A stretch of 64,000 nt of DNA from Diplonema japonicum (taxonomy: Eukaryota > Euglenozoa > Diplonemea > Diplonemida > Diplonemidae), in contig OZ025668.1 of the NCBI GenBank assembly GCA_964019335.1, positions 1 to 64,000 on the forward strand, in the 5' to 3' direction. Positions within the stretch are counted from its first letter, which is position 1; each line of letters begins with the position of its first letter. Shown one piece after another: positions 1 to 9,600 of this stretch. A program made the position numbers and the translations under genes. The notes below the pieces were generated by a model, which searched no databases, was not told the DNA's origin, and was given only the letters and a program-made list of their open reading frames with translations.

Positions 1-408
1 GGGTTTGCGGGTTTGCGGGTTTGCGGGTTTGCGGGTTTGCGGGTTTGCGGGTTTGCGGGTTTGCGGGTTTGCGGGTTTGCGGGTTTGCGGGTTTGCGGGT
101 TTGCGGGTTTGCGGGTTTGCGGGTTTGCGGGTTTGCGGGTTTGCGGGTTTGCGGGTTTGCGGGTTTGCGGGTTTGCGGGTTTGCGGGTTTGCGGGTTTGC
201 GGGTTTGCGGGTTTGCGGGTTTGCGGGTTTGCGGGTTTGCGGGTTTGCGGGTTTGCGGGTTTGCGGGTTTGCGGGTTTGCGGGTTTGCGGGTTTGCGGGT
301 TTGCGGGTTTGCGGGTTTGCGGGTTTGCGGGTTTGCGGGTTTGCGGGTTTGCGGGTTTGCGGGTTTGCGGGTTTGCGGGTTTGCGGGTTTGCGGGTTTGC
401 GGGTTTGC
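1..408. repeat. Octanucleotide tandem repeat (GGGTTTGC)n
   Basis: About 51 essentially perfect copies of GGGTTTGC fill the left edge and run off it. The G-rich strand reads 5'->3' into the window, the opposite of what a left-end telomere would show, so this is an internal or coding minisatellite. A shorter interrupted tract lies at 1449-1527. Confidence 0.95.
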
Positions 409-956
409 TCCCGGACATGGGACTCACCACCCTCCGCCTGGATAGGGGGTTCGACGCCTTCCGACTGGATGGGGGACTCCTCCCCCCCGTCCGCCTCGAA
501 GAGAACCCGCGCCACGTAAACTTCGTCTGACTCTAGTTGGACTGGGAACCAGGGGCGGACCGCAGGCCCCCTGACGTCCAGCAGCGCTGGGTGCCTCTGT
601 ACCTTGGGATCCCTCTGGGCGGACAGGGCCTCGTTGGACGGGACCCTCTTCCTCACCAGGCTTTCCCCGATGGCTCCCACAAGCGTCACGGACGGTGTGT
701 TCCCCGTGCTCCTGGCCTCCGGAGAGCCTGACTCACGGTCTCCCCCAAGCCTTGCCCTGCCCCCCTCCGACGAAGGGGGGCCTCGGGCAGCCCCTTCCAA
801 CACCGCCGCCACAATGGGGGAGCCGCACCCTCCTCCGAGCACCGACTGGGAGGCCCTTGGGGTTAGCACCGCCGCTCCCTGTGAGGGTTGTGTCGTCCCC
901 AGGCCGCTTTCTCCCGCGGGTACAGGAGAGAAGACATCCGCCCCCAGGATCGCCAT
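1..956 (-). CDS. Partial GC-rich gene with octapeptide-repeat tail (3' end outside window)
   Basis: The minus strand is open from an ATG at 956 to the window edge, with no stop over about 318 codons. I read about 180 non-repetitive residues (starting MAILGADVF, later including WFPVQLESDEVYVARVLFEAD-type and ESPIQSEG/EPPIQAEG segments) followed by about 136 residues in which the DNA octamer is read as the peptide ANPQTRKP again and again. An 8-bp repeat gives the same 24-bp peptide cycle in any frame, so the tract does not break the frame. A good acceptor (TTCTCTAG) lies about 10 nt before the ATG, and the strand agrees with every other gene here. GC content is far above the neighbours. I do not recognise the family. 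The open plus-strand frames through the repeat are a by-product of the same 8-mer. A non-coding minisatellite next to a GC-rich spacer is the alternative. Confidence 0.5.
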   Translation of the reverse strand, partial: MAILGADVFSPVPAGESGLGTTQPSQGAAVLTPRASQSVLGGGCGSPIVAAVLEGAARGPPSSEGGRARLGGDRESGSPEARSTGNTPSVTLVGAIGESLVRKRVPSNEALSAQRDPKVQRHPALLDVRGPAVRPWFPVQLESDEVYVARVLFEADGGEESPIQSEGVEPPIQAEGGESHVREQTRKPANPQTRKPANPQTRKPANPQTRKPANPQTRKPANPQTRKPANPQTRKPANPQTRKPANPQTRKPANPQTRKPANPQTRKPANPQTRKPANPQTRKPANPQTRKPANPQTRKPANPQTRKPANPQTRKPAN

Positions 957-1448
957 GATCTGCTCCCTAGAGAACGCGCCCAGCCCGGTTTTTTTTAAAA
1001 GGGGGACTTGAGAAAATAAATAAAAAGGGGGACTTGAGAATGTTTTTTTTTTTTTTTTTTTTTCTTCAAAAGACACACAAGGCACGATAAATCTTAAGAG
1101 AAAATAAAAATATTCCAAAACAGACAATCAAGTTCCAACCTGGGAGGAAGGCATGGGTTTCTCTTTTTCTTTATGGGAGGGAGAGGGGAAGAAGAAGAAG
1201 CAACTCCAAATGATAAAAATTCAAAAATAAAAATCTCAAAAAAGACTTAAAAGAAGAAGAGGCAAATTCAAAAACATACTAGGGAGGAATGAGTGGGGCA
1301 GGGGGTAAAATTTAGGAGGGGGAAAGAGGGAGAATCAAAAAAGGGGAAAGGGGCAGAGTGACCAATGTCCATGCGAAAAAGCATAGAGCGGGGGAAGAAG
1401 AAAATCAAAAACAGGAAAAACACATCACCACAAAAGAAAAAAGGGGGG

Positions 1449-1527
1449 GGGGTTTGCGGGTTTGCGGGTTTGTGGGGTTTGCGGGTTTAAGTGATTGCTT
1501 TATTTCTCATGCGGGTTTGCGGGTTTG
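1449..1527. repeat. Second, degenerate GGGTTTGC tract
   Basis: About seven copies of the same octamer, with one variant GGGTTTGTG and an AT-rich interruption, lie between a G-run and an A-run. The tract shows that the 8-mer is dispersed and not confined to the 1-408 array. Confidence 0.85.
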
Positions 1528-1581
1528 CAAAAAAAAAAAAGCACCTGTCTTCAACCCGGGGGGGGACCAGCAGAACACGAC

Positions 1582-1618
1582 CAATAAAGTACAGAAACTG
1601 TAGCTTTAGAATCGTTGG
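1582..1618 (-). ncRNA. Spliced leader (SL) exon sequence, copy 1
   Basis: On the minus strand a 37-nt sequence begins CCAACGATTC and ends CAGTTTCTGTACTTTATTG, the conserved 3' core of kinetoplastid/diplonemid SLs. It is followed directly by GTCGTG, so the exon/GT junction of an SL RNA gene is present. About 50 nt further on a T12 run follows. No Sm-type site is obvious in the short putative intron, so it could be a true but atypical SL RNA gene or an SL-derived fragment. The flank differs from the two other SL copies. Confidence 0.5.
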
Positions 1619-1818
1619 TGTTACCATAGCTCACATTGGTTTAGGCTAAAGCTTACTTACAGGAGGTGCCACGTGAAGGCTGTGAGTTGGGTTTTATCCT
1701 CCCTTTTTATTTTTTATTTTATTCTTCTTTTTTTTTTGAAAAAGAAAAGAAAAAGAACAAAAAGAAAAAAAAATTAAAATATGCCACTGTAAATCTCAGT
1801 ATTTTCTTTCAAAAAAAT

Positions 1819-1962
1819 ATGACCGACATGGAGGTCAACAGCGAACAACACATCTGCTGTACTTTTTTATATTTCCATATTTCTGTGTTCCCCCACCACC
1901 CAATAATATAAAAGAGGTAAAGGAGGCCAGTTACAGGGGGTGCACCTGGGGGGGCGAGTGTA
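1819..1962. repeat. SL-associated dispersed repeat, truncated copy
   Basis: The plus strand shares the block GTCAACAGCGAACAACACAT, followed by a TATATTTCCAT stretch, with the repeats at 30372, 35481 and 58303. It then continues with an AAAGGAGGCC segment shared with 35481. The SL core is missing at this copy. Confidence 0.6.
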
Positions 1963-2008
1963 TTTTCTCTATTCTTTTAGTAGCTTCGTTGCATGGCTGG
2001 TTTCAGGA

Positions 2009-2938
2009 TCAAACCCCGTGAGACCAATAAGGGCGCACGAAGCCGAGTAATGGAGGGAAAAGCAGAACAAGAAACAAAACCACAAGCAAGGATGACATAC
2101 TGTAAGCGGACGCCATGGCCTCCTTGCTACACAATGGCTTACTAGCAAACGGGAGGCTGGTTTTGTTAGAAACCCTTATGCACCGCCTAGTAATAAGATC
2201 CATGAGGTGAGGAATACCTTCCGTGGTAACTGCTGAAGTCCTAATATGGGGAACGCGCAGGATCCTCGACAACACGAAAGCAAGATCTGCTGTCAAGGGG
2301 TCAGAAGGAACGTCGCACTTTGTACCCACTAAAATGCAAGGTGCACAAATGTAGCGTGCTTCGCTTTCGAGCATCAAGGCTAGATCCTCAAGCCCGGTGG
2401 GAGAGGTGGTGTCGTAAACGATTAAATGCAGATGGCTGTGACGGTAGCGGTACATGGCAGCTTTGACCTTTCCTGGTGTCTTGTCAAATAATCGGAGCTT
2501 CCCAAGCTTCTTATTGGGGTCGCCTGGGTACGTGAGTACTCGTAATAAAAATTCAGGGTCTATCAAACAGCCCTCACTCTTACACGTATGAGGCATTCCC
2601 TTCAGCATCACCTCTAGCAGAGCAGTCGATCCGCACTCTCGCATGCCGCATGTCGTTAGCTTAAAGACCTGCACCCCTTCTGCTTCTGCCATTTCCCTGC
2701 TTATGCTGCCCACAGTCCAGTCCCAGGCGTGCCTCACAACGTCTTCTCTCCAATAATTCGTCCTGAAGTACTTATTCATGAAAGCAACCGCCTTCTTATC
2801 CACTCTCGCGGTCATACACTCCCTCCATTTACTGCACACCTGACTGCTCCTAACGGCATCTATGTAGTCCATGTACTCTACCATCCTTCCTAGTACATCG
2901 GAAGGGAGCTGTACAGGATTATTCTTAAACAACCACAT
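2009..2938 (-). CDS. F-box / degenerate small-GTPase-like protein with C-terminal membrane anchor
   Basis: Single-exon frame of 309 residues. Residues about 8-45 look like an F-box (LPSDVLGRMVEYM, then VCSKWRE), which would bind Skp1 in an SCF ubiquitin ligase. Residues about 90-250 follow the order of a Ras/Rab fold but are degenerate: GMRECGST (98-105) stands where GxxxxGK[S/T] should be and lacks the invariant Lys, the DxxG region is LRLFDKTPG, G4 is GTKCD (205-209) and G5 is TSA (234-236). Nucleotide binding is therefore doubtful. Residues 281-301 form one hydrophobic tail segment. I infer a membrane-anchored F-box adaptor with a pseudo-GTPase module. The GTPase assignment rests on motif order only. 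Confidence 0.75.
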   Translation of the reverse strand: MWLFKNNPVQLPSDVLGRMVEYMDYIDAVRSSQVCSKWRECMTARVDKKAVAFMNKYFRTNYWREDVVRHAWDWTVGSISREMAEAEGVQVFKLTTCGMRECGSTALLEVMLKGMPHTCKSEGCLIDPEFLLRVLTYPGDPNKKLGKLRLFDKTPGKVKAAMYRYRHSHLHLIVYDTTSPTGLEDLALMLESEARYICAPCILVGTKCDVPSDPLTADLAFVLSRILRVPHIRTSAVTTEGIPHLMDLITRRCIRVSNKTSLPFASKPLCSKEAMASAYSMSSLLVVLFLVLLFPPLLGFVRPYWSHGV

Positions 2939-3937
2939 CCCCCCGACCTTTGAATTGCAAAAAAAAAAACAAATGACATCAAATAATAGTTGTTAAATGG
3001 TTAAAGTAACAGGGGGGGGGGGGGGGGGGGGCAGGCCTTCAAAAGTACAATCTAAAATGCCTAGAAATCGATTGTGCTGTCAAGAAGAACAACTGAAAAG
3101 TGGAGCAAAACAGAAAAAAGTAGCATCTGATTGAGACAACAAGGAGAGTAAAGGGGCAATACAGAACAAGTAGGGAAAACTGGGGACAGTCTTGTTACAA
3201 GGTAGCTAAGTGCATCTACAACTTGAATACACACGTGCATTGTTTCATTAATAATCAAAAAAACAAGATGTTAGAACCACCTGTCACGATAGGCACAAAA
3301 ATACAGACATCCTAAGTAAAGGAGCTGAGATGGCTCTAACTACTGGGGCAAAATACATAAGAAAGAGAGAAAAGAGCGAAAGAAAGAAAACCTCACCTTT
3401 ACTATGCCCGGGTTCACAACCTGGGTATAGTGACACACAAGGATGCTGTCCGTCAGACCTTTCCAGCCGCAGGGGCGGATATCGTCTGGCGCTGCCAAAC
3501 ATAACCGTGGATGAGGAAAATAACGTTCTGTATCGATCACATCGTGAAATTGCGGAACATCGCGCATCACAAGCGGGATATCGCGAAAAGGACAAATGAC
3601 ATTTTAGGATCGACAAAGCAGTTTGTTGAAACGAGTCACATTGATAGCCGTACAACAGTTCTGAAAGAAGGAAAAGGGGACGCGGGAAGTAATTGGATTC
3701 TGTATTCTTACTACCTGAGGAGGCGAGAAATAATTCACTATGATAGGAGAAGTACTCACCGGTTCAACAACAACACAACACACAAACTCTTATTAACCAA
3801 ATCTCCTCAGCTTAGCAAAAAAAATACAGCTCATAAAAAAAAACATCATGTTTTAGGACAAATCACACATTTGGCTGGTCTATTTTCTGAGATTAAAAAA
3901 AGAAACATCCAGTTAAGTCTTGTCGGTTTAACAGGGT
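2939..3937. other. Intergenic with G20 run and unexplained GC-richer block
   Basis: A G20 homopolymer lies at 3012-3031. The segment at about 3400-3640 has clearly higher complexity and GC than its surroundings. It contains a short minus-strand frame (about 3340-3567) that has no recognisable domain. It may be an orphan exon, a UTR or a non-coding RNA. I see nothing else. Confidence 0.5.
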
Positions 3938-5878
3938 TTATTGGTACCTTCTGACGGGAGACTGATAGGCAGCTGCTGGTGGGGGAGGGGAGTGAACCGG
4001 GGCGCGTGACGCGGTGTATGCTGGTGCATCATAAGGGCTACTAGAGCGCTCATTCATCGAACGCACGGGGCTGCTATAGGCAGAGCCTTGGAGCTGCTGC
4101 ACATGCATGGTTCTTGAATACTGCGGGCTGCCTGATGCTGTCGAGCGGGGGGAAGCTGCTGAACGAGGAGAACCAGCAGGAGAGCCAGCAAAAGAGCCAG
4201 CAGGAGAGCCGGCCGACGATCCGGTAGGCGAGGTACTCCCACCCTTGTCCAAGATGAACTGCAGGGACTTCCTTGCCTGATGCAGCTTCACATCGTTCTC
4301 ATACCCTGCACCTGCCGCTGCGACAATGGCGTCCTGCGCGTTCCGCAACTTCGCAAACACTGCGGCTAGATCTTTGTCCTTCTTCTGTATCTCTTCCCTG
4401 TGCTTTGCCTTCATGTGCTCAATCTCACGGTCGTCCCTCATAGGCACGGCTTGCTGCACTACTTGTGTTGTACCCCTGCTCGACCTCTTAGCCTCTGAGG
4501 CGATGCGCTGCAGTCTTTTGTTCTCTGCCTCTAAAGCTTCGATCTCCCTGTTCTTTGACGCAACCTGCTCCTCACTGTCACCCGACTTGCGCATCTTCCT
4601 CTTGCTTTTCCTGTTCTTCACCACTGCTTCAACAGACTCGCCCAGCGTTTGCATCGCTTCCTTCTCTGCCTTTGCTGCAAGTTCCCGCACAGTGTCCCGC
4701 ATGGCGTGAGCAAGGTTAGGGTCATAGCGCTCCATTTGCTTGGCGAATTCTTGTGTACGGTCGCGCAGCGCATTGAGCTCCCTAGTGCGGATGTCTAAAG
4801 CCGTCTCTAGCGACCACAGCTGCGACTGCAGAAGGCCCAAGTCGCTGTTTTTCATTTCTTCAAGCTGCCTTTCAAGAGTTTCGCATTTCGACATCCATTC
4901 TCGAATAATCTCCTGCTGTCTTCCCCCGCCGCTTCCCGCAGCCTGTAGAGCTGCCACCTGACGTTCCAACCTTTCGCACTTAGAGAGAAGCTCTTTGTTT
5001 TCCTTGTCAGCAGATGAAGGCTTTTTCCTCCCCTCTTTTTTCTTAAGCTTTTCCTCAAGTGTCTTCACCTTCCCCTCGAGCTCATCGATCTTGCTCTTTG
5101 CCGTTCTGGCCTCAGCCTCAGCCGAGCTCGTCCCACTTTCCTTTGCCTGCAGCTCATCTTTTAAGGTATTAACCTCATTCTGCTCCTTTCTTAAAAGCGC
5201 TTCGAGCTCTGCGATCCTAGCATTCAGCGTAGGGCACACCTGACACACATGTGACGTGTGCGATTTGACAGATGCAGGTTGCTTGCGCTCCTTCTTCTGC
5301 AGTACAGGTTCTGTCTCTTCTTTCTCGGCAAAGGCTCCTTTCAGCTTCATCATCCTCTCCTTCGCCTCCTGACGAGCTTCTTTGAAGTCATGGACAAGCG
5401 TGGAGATAGGCATCCCCTCACCGATGGTTGCCACAATACCTATGAACTCGTCGAACTCGATCTGGCCCGACCCGTCTTCGTCGTACTTAAGGAAGATCCT
5501 CCTGAGCTCCTCACCCGAGATCTTTGTGCCCATGGACTCCACTAGTGTCCTAAGGTCGCTCATCCGAACTTCGTCAGCGCCTTCTGCGAACAAGTTAAAG
5601 AGGTCCTTGTAGCAGTGAGTAGTAAAATGCTGCACCATCTCCTCCACAGAGACACCTGTTGCCTCTTGCAACTTCTCTGCCAAACCGCAGAATTCATCTT
5701 TATCAATCTCACCGCTGCCATCGCTATCCTGCGTTTTGAAGGCCGTTTGCACCACATCGTCGCTCACTTTGTTGGGCAGCGCTGCGACGAAACCGAGCAC
5801 TTCATCGACCGTAATGGCACCACCGCCGTCTGAGTCGATGAGTGAAAAGATGTCCTTGAGCTTCTGCTGAGACGCCAT
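3938..5878 (-). CDS. EF-hand / coiled-coil protein
   Basis: Single-exon frame, 646 residues. The N-terminus is calmodulin-like, with canonical Ca2+ loops at 15-26 (DSDGGGAITVDE), 51-62 (DSDGSGEIDKDE) and 133-144 (DEDGSGQIEFDE). A third, degenerate hand (about 97-108) has lost its acidic ligands. Residues about 160-520 are Lys/Glu-rich heptads predicted to form a long coiled coil, interrupted near 205 by a CQVC pair. The last 90 residues are low-complexity Ser/Pro/Gly/Tyr with a repeated GSPAGS unit. A Ca2+-responsive structural or cytoskeletal role is inferred; no specific family is recognised. The next gene's stop lies only about 90 nt upstream of this ATG, which suits trans-splicing. Confidence 0.88.
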   Translation of the reverse strand: MASQQKLKDIFSLIDSDGGGAITVDEVLGFVAALPNKVSDDVVQTAFKTQDSDGSGEIDKDEFCGLAEKLQEATGVSVEEMVQHFTTHCYKDLFNLFAEGADEVRMSDLRTLVESMGTKISGEELRRIFLKYDEDGSGQIEFDEFIGIVATIGEGMPISTLVHDFKEARQEAKERMMKLKGAFAEKEETEPVLQKKERKQPASVKSHTSHVCQVCPTLNARIAELEALLRKEQNEVNTLKDELQAKESGTSSAEAEARTAKSKIDELEGKVKTLEEKLKKKEGRKKPSSADKENKELLSKCERLERQVAALQAAGSGGGRQQEIIREWMSKCETLERQLEEMKNSDLGLLQSQLWSLETALDIRTRELNALRDRTQEFAKQMERYDPNLAHAMRDTVRELAAKAEKEAMQTLGESVEAVVKNRKSKRKMRKSGDSEEQVASKNREIEALEAENKRLQRIASEAKRSSRGTTQVVQQAVPMRDDREIEHMKAKHREEIQKKDKDLAAVFAKLRNAQDAIVAAAGAGYENDVKLHQARKSLQFILDKGGSTSPTGSSAGSPAGSFAGSPAGSPRSAASPRSTASGSPQYSRTMHVQQLQGSAYSSPVRSMNERSSSPYDAPAYTASRAPVHSPPPPAAAYQSPVRRYQ

Positions 5879-5966
5879 GTTGGAGATGAGTCTGACTAAG
5901 TGTGAAGTAAAACGAAAGAACGCAAGAAAGTAGGTTAAAAACTCAAATTATCTATTAGTGTAAAAC

Positions 5967-6641
5967 CTAAACACTGATGTCCGTAGACTGCAGCACGACG
6001 TCGGCCCCATCTTTAGTTGTACGGATCAGAAGTGCGTTGACATAATCAGACCCCTTCGCGCGTTTTGCTGCCTCTTCCTCGGACACCCCCCATGCAGCCT
6101 GTAAACGTGGACGTGGGTCAGAAAATCATACCATGTGTCTGGATGTAAGCCTCGTATTTGCTACGTCTTGAGGGCACTGAAGGAAGATTGACAAGTCGAA
6201 CAAAGCGTTAAGCCGCCGCCATTTTCTGATTCCTTTGAACAGAAGATAGTTTCCTTCCACAATGAGCAGCCGGCAGGACGCAGGGATTTCTATTTTGTCA
6301 GGCTCTGGGTCACAATCTGCATGGTTGAAGCCAGGAAAGGAGCTGCTCCCATCTTTTGCCTTCTTAAGTGCTTCGTAAAGTTTGCCTGAGTCGAAGGTCC
6401 AATGAGCCCCCCTCCTCTCGAAAGCTTCATCTGGGTCAGCCATCTGACTCAACTCTTTTTTATAGAGATGGAACCCGTCCATTGGGAGTGCCACGCAATG
6501 TCCCGACCCTTTTTTCTTGTTGACCTTGTCGGCTAACAGACCTGCTACGGTGGTCTTGCCGCTTCCAGGTACTCCTGCGATGGCGACAAACCACCGTTTA
6601 CTATCATCAAATAACAGAAGCTTATCAAGTACGCTCTCCAT
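5967..6641 (-). CDS. P-loop kinase, uridine kinase/phosphoribulokinase-like
   Basis: Two exons give 213 residues; the intron is 6099-6131 (33 nt, GTATGA...TTTACAG, phase 0). Residues 23-30 (GVPGSGKT) are the Walker A loop. ALPMDGFHLY (51-60) is the characteristic Walker-B/substrate region of the PRK/uridine kinase superfamily, and RLLIVEGNYLLF (124-135) matches its conserved strand. RRGAHWTFD resembles the related pantothenate kinase/YFH7-type proteins, so phosphorylation of a small sugar, nucleoside or pantothenate-like substrate is likely but the substrate is not readable. I chose the ATG at 6641 because it follows an AG-rich acceptor region and the kinase fold starts right after it. Confidence 0.82.
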
Positions 6642-6692
6642 CTCTCTGGGTGCTGTTCGGTACGATATGTTCAAAATAAGCAATTTAGTCTA

Positions 6693-9600
6693 CTAGTACT
6701 CGTCGTCGAAGGACTCGTTGTTACCCCATTGCTTTGCTTCGGGGTTCTCACATTCCGCCTGCGTCTCTTCTTCCTTAGCTTCTTCGGCCTGTTTAGGCTC
6801 TGCGGGCTCTTCTTCCGCTGCAGCTTTCTCCGGCTGTTCTTCCAGAGTGGGTTCTGCTATTTCTTGTTCCTTTTTCTCTTCGACTTCGGGTTCTTCTGTC
6901 TTCTCCTCCACCACCTCTTCCTCCTGCGGAACTTCATTATGCTCTTTGCTCGTTGTTTCTTCCTTTGCCTCTTCTTTCACTTCTGCCTTGATCTCAGATT
7001 CTAATTCCGCCACCTGTTCTGCTCTTTCGGGTAATGGAGATGATGGCTTAGACTTTGGGCTCGCGCCATCTCCAGTAATCTTCTTCGGGTCGTGATGCTC
7101 AGTTCCCTTCTTTGCGGGATCGTCGGATGAGACTTTCAGCTTTTCCTTGTGGAAGGCCTGCGCATAGGCGTATGCCGCCTTTACCCAGTTGACGATAGGA
7201 GGAAGTGCAACGAGCGATGATTTCAATTCCTATAAGTCAGTGTTGTATAAAATATAACACGACATACCTGGTTCATCCCAGCGTTGTTGATGAACTTCTG
7301 GAGGATCAAAAACTCGCTTTTGTCTAACTTGAGGTACCGCTTAGGGTCACGGGCGGCGTCGATGAGGAGTTTAACAAAGGTCGACGGGTTGATGATCATT
7401 TTGAGTGCTGCCTCGATGGAAGTGTCCTTTCTGCCTAATGCCGCTTGCATGGCTGCGAGAGGCACAACCAGGGCAGGTGGTTTGTCTTTCCCGACAGTTC
7501 GGAACTCTCTGAAATCGCTATTCTTCAAGCTCGAAAGTTCATCAGCTGCTGCGTCCAGGGCCTGTTTTCTTTAAATTATTCAAGGCACCTACCTGCGTGT
7601 CGGGAGTGATGCTGGTAATGGACGACTTGCTCCGACTGAAAGAAGTTTCCTTCGACGCCTTGTGAATGGATTCCTTCTCGTTGGTGCTCTCCTTCTCCTT
7701 CGCTTCTTTTTCCTTGCTCTTTGCTGAGGCTATCATGGCTTGGAGCCATGCCATCATGATCACTGACGCTGGACCTGCAACCTGTGCAATGTGTAGTAAT
7801 TTACAATATGGTCACCTCTCCGCTATTTGTCACAAAGTACTGCCCGCAAATTTCATATTTCTTTAAGTGTAAAAATCAAAAGCCATGCTGGATTTGCTCC
7901 AGAAGTGGAATAAAATTTTGAATAAGAAAATCATGGCAAGGTGCTGTCATTTCTTTTACTTTCTTTAAACCCAGCGAAAATTAAGCAGGATTTACACTTT
8001 TCCCTTTAATTCCATGTCAAAGTTGTGCAAACTGTGTTCATACGCCACGAGAACCGGTATCCAGCTTCCTTCAGGCCATGCAGTCGAAGCTGTTGGGGTC
8101 ACACTGTGAAGTCGTGAAGCCCTTCAAGGGTAGTGACTTCAGAGCAGTCGGTGCAGCCGATACGGCGCATAGCGGCGTTGTGGGCTTCTAAGAAGTATCG
8201 GGTTTGGGTGTGGGTCTTGCATCAGCACCTCGGTGTCTGTGGGAACTGGCAAGGTCCCTGGGACCTGGGGGACCTGGGTACCAAAAAATTTTCTGGAGAC
8301 CCACACACACTTGGCACCCCAAAAAACAGACTTTATTTTTTTTTTTTCTGGGGCCACCTGGCTGGTGTCCCCCAGTAGGAGCCCTACCAAGGCTGATTTT
8401 GCCATTTTTTGGTATTTTTCCATTGGGAAATTTGGCCTGATTTGTCTCGGGCGTTTCTTCAGGAAGGTGGAGTAGCCAACTACATCAGCACCCGAGCCCA
8501 GGTACTGTACGTAGAACTCATGAAAAGTGCCTTGGACGTAACGCAGCCCAATGCGTTGATCACTCCCGGGAGAAACACGAATTGTTCTGCGACTTTGATG
8601 CAGAATCGATTCATTTTGCCACCAAGTCACAATAGTGCAGGCTATGCCTGCCGACAATGCGTCAGAACGCGTTTTCCCTGCAGGGGACTCGTGTTCTGTA
8701 ACACAAACGCGTGTCGCTGTTGTCCAAGGAAAAGAACTTGATGATGTCCTTCGGGTCGACATCCTTGTCCAAGAAGGGCTGTTCTGAACCACCGTTTCTC
8801 CCACCGAATTCATCCGGCTCTTTGCAGTAGATGCCGAAAAGCCGCTGCAAGAGTCCCAACAGCACCCCACAAGTACCTCATGGTGTTTGTTGGGCCAAAA
8901 GAGCACTCCGAAGCACTTAGAAGTGTCGCTGTGTAGAAAATCTGATTTTATTGCCTGAATCAGGAGGGCCAAAAACGGGCCAAAAAACGCACACAAATTG
9001 GCTCACTAGTGCCCACCGAAGATCGTACAGAGACAAAAGCACCTTCCAGTGGGACCCCTCTTTGGCTGCAGATTGTCAATAAAATTTTGAATAAGAGATC
9101 TATAGTTAAATGCTGCGCGTTTCTGGGTGAATAAATCGGGATTTGCTGCATTTTCCCCGTTTTCGTGACAGCCGAATTTCGGTTCATTTTATGTTTCATC
9201 CCTCCACATTGTATTTTTTCTCAAAAGCAAGCCCTTTAACGGAGTTTTCGGGACTATTTACACGTTTCTTTCATACTTCCTGTGGTTGCATGCTGCCCCT
9301 TTTTTGTGAAAATTTAAAAGAAAAGCGTTTTTTCGCATTTTTCGAAAAAGGCATTGACAAATAGCGGAGAGGTGAACATATGTAAATACCTTTTTGAGTT
9401 CCTCAGGTGTCGGAAACATATATGTTTCCAGTCTGCGGAGGGAACGATCAGGGAAGTTGGGCTCCGCATTGCAAAGCTGTATAGCGTGGTATAGATGATC
9501 GATTGATACCTTCTTCAAGAACTGGATGTCGCTTAGCTCACTTGCCGTGGCATCCCACGACTTGTGCGTCAATCCCAAGGCCAGCATGACGTGCTCCATC

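Larger units (their letters stand above)
957..2008. other. Intergenic, repeats and purine tracts
   Basis: No gene is supported here. The stretch holds poly-T/poly-A and GA-rich tracts, the second octamer tract, one spliced-leader sequence (1582-1618) and a truncated copy of the SL-associated repeat (about 1819-1962). Confidence 0.7.

Noticed and set aside
1-408. Telomere at the contig end
   Set aside because: Orientation is opposite to that of a left-end telomere and the array abuts an apparent coding sequence.
5-530. Plus-strand open frames across the octamer array
   Set aside because: They exist only because the 8-mer has no stop in any frame; the minus strand continues open into non-repetitive GC-rich sequence and matches the strand of all other genes.
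8139-8996. 285-codon minus-strand open frame inside the large intron
   Set aside because: Composition is not protein-like, it overlaps other equally open frames, and the surrounding splice sites restore a good domain when it is removed.
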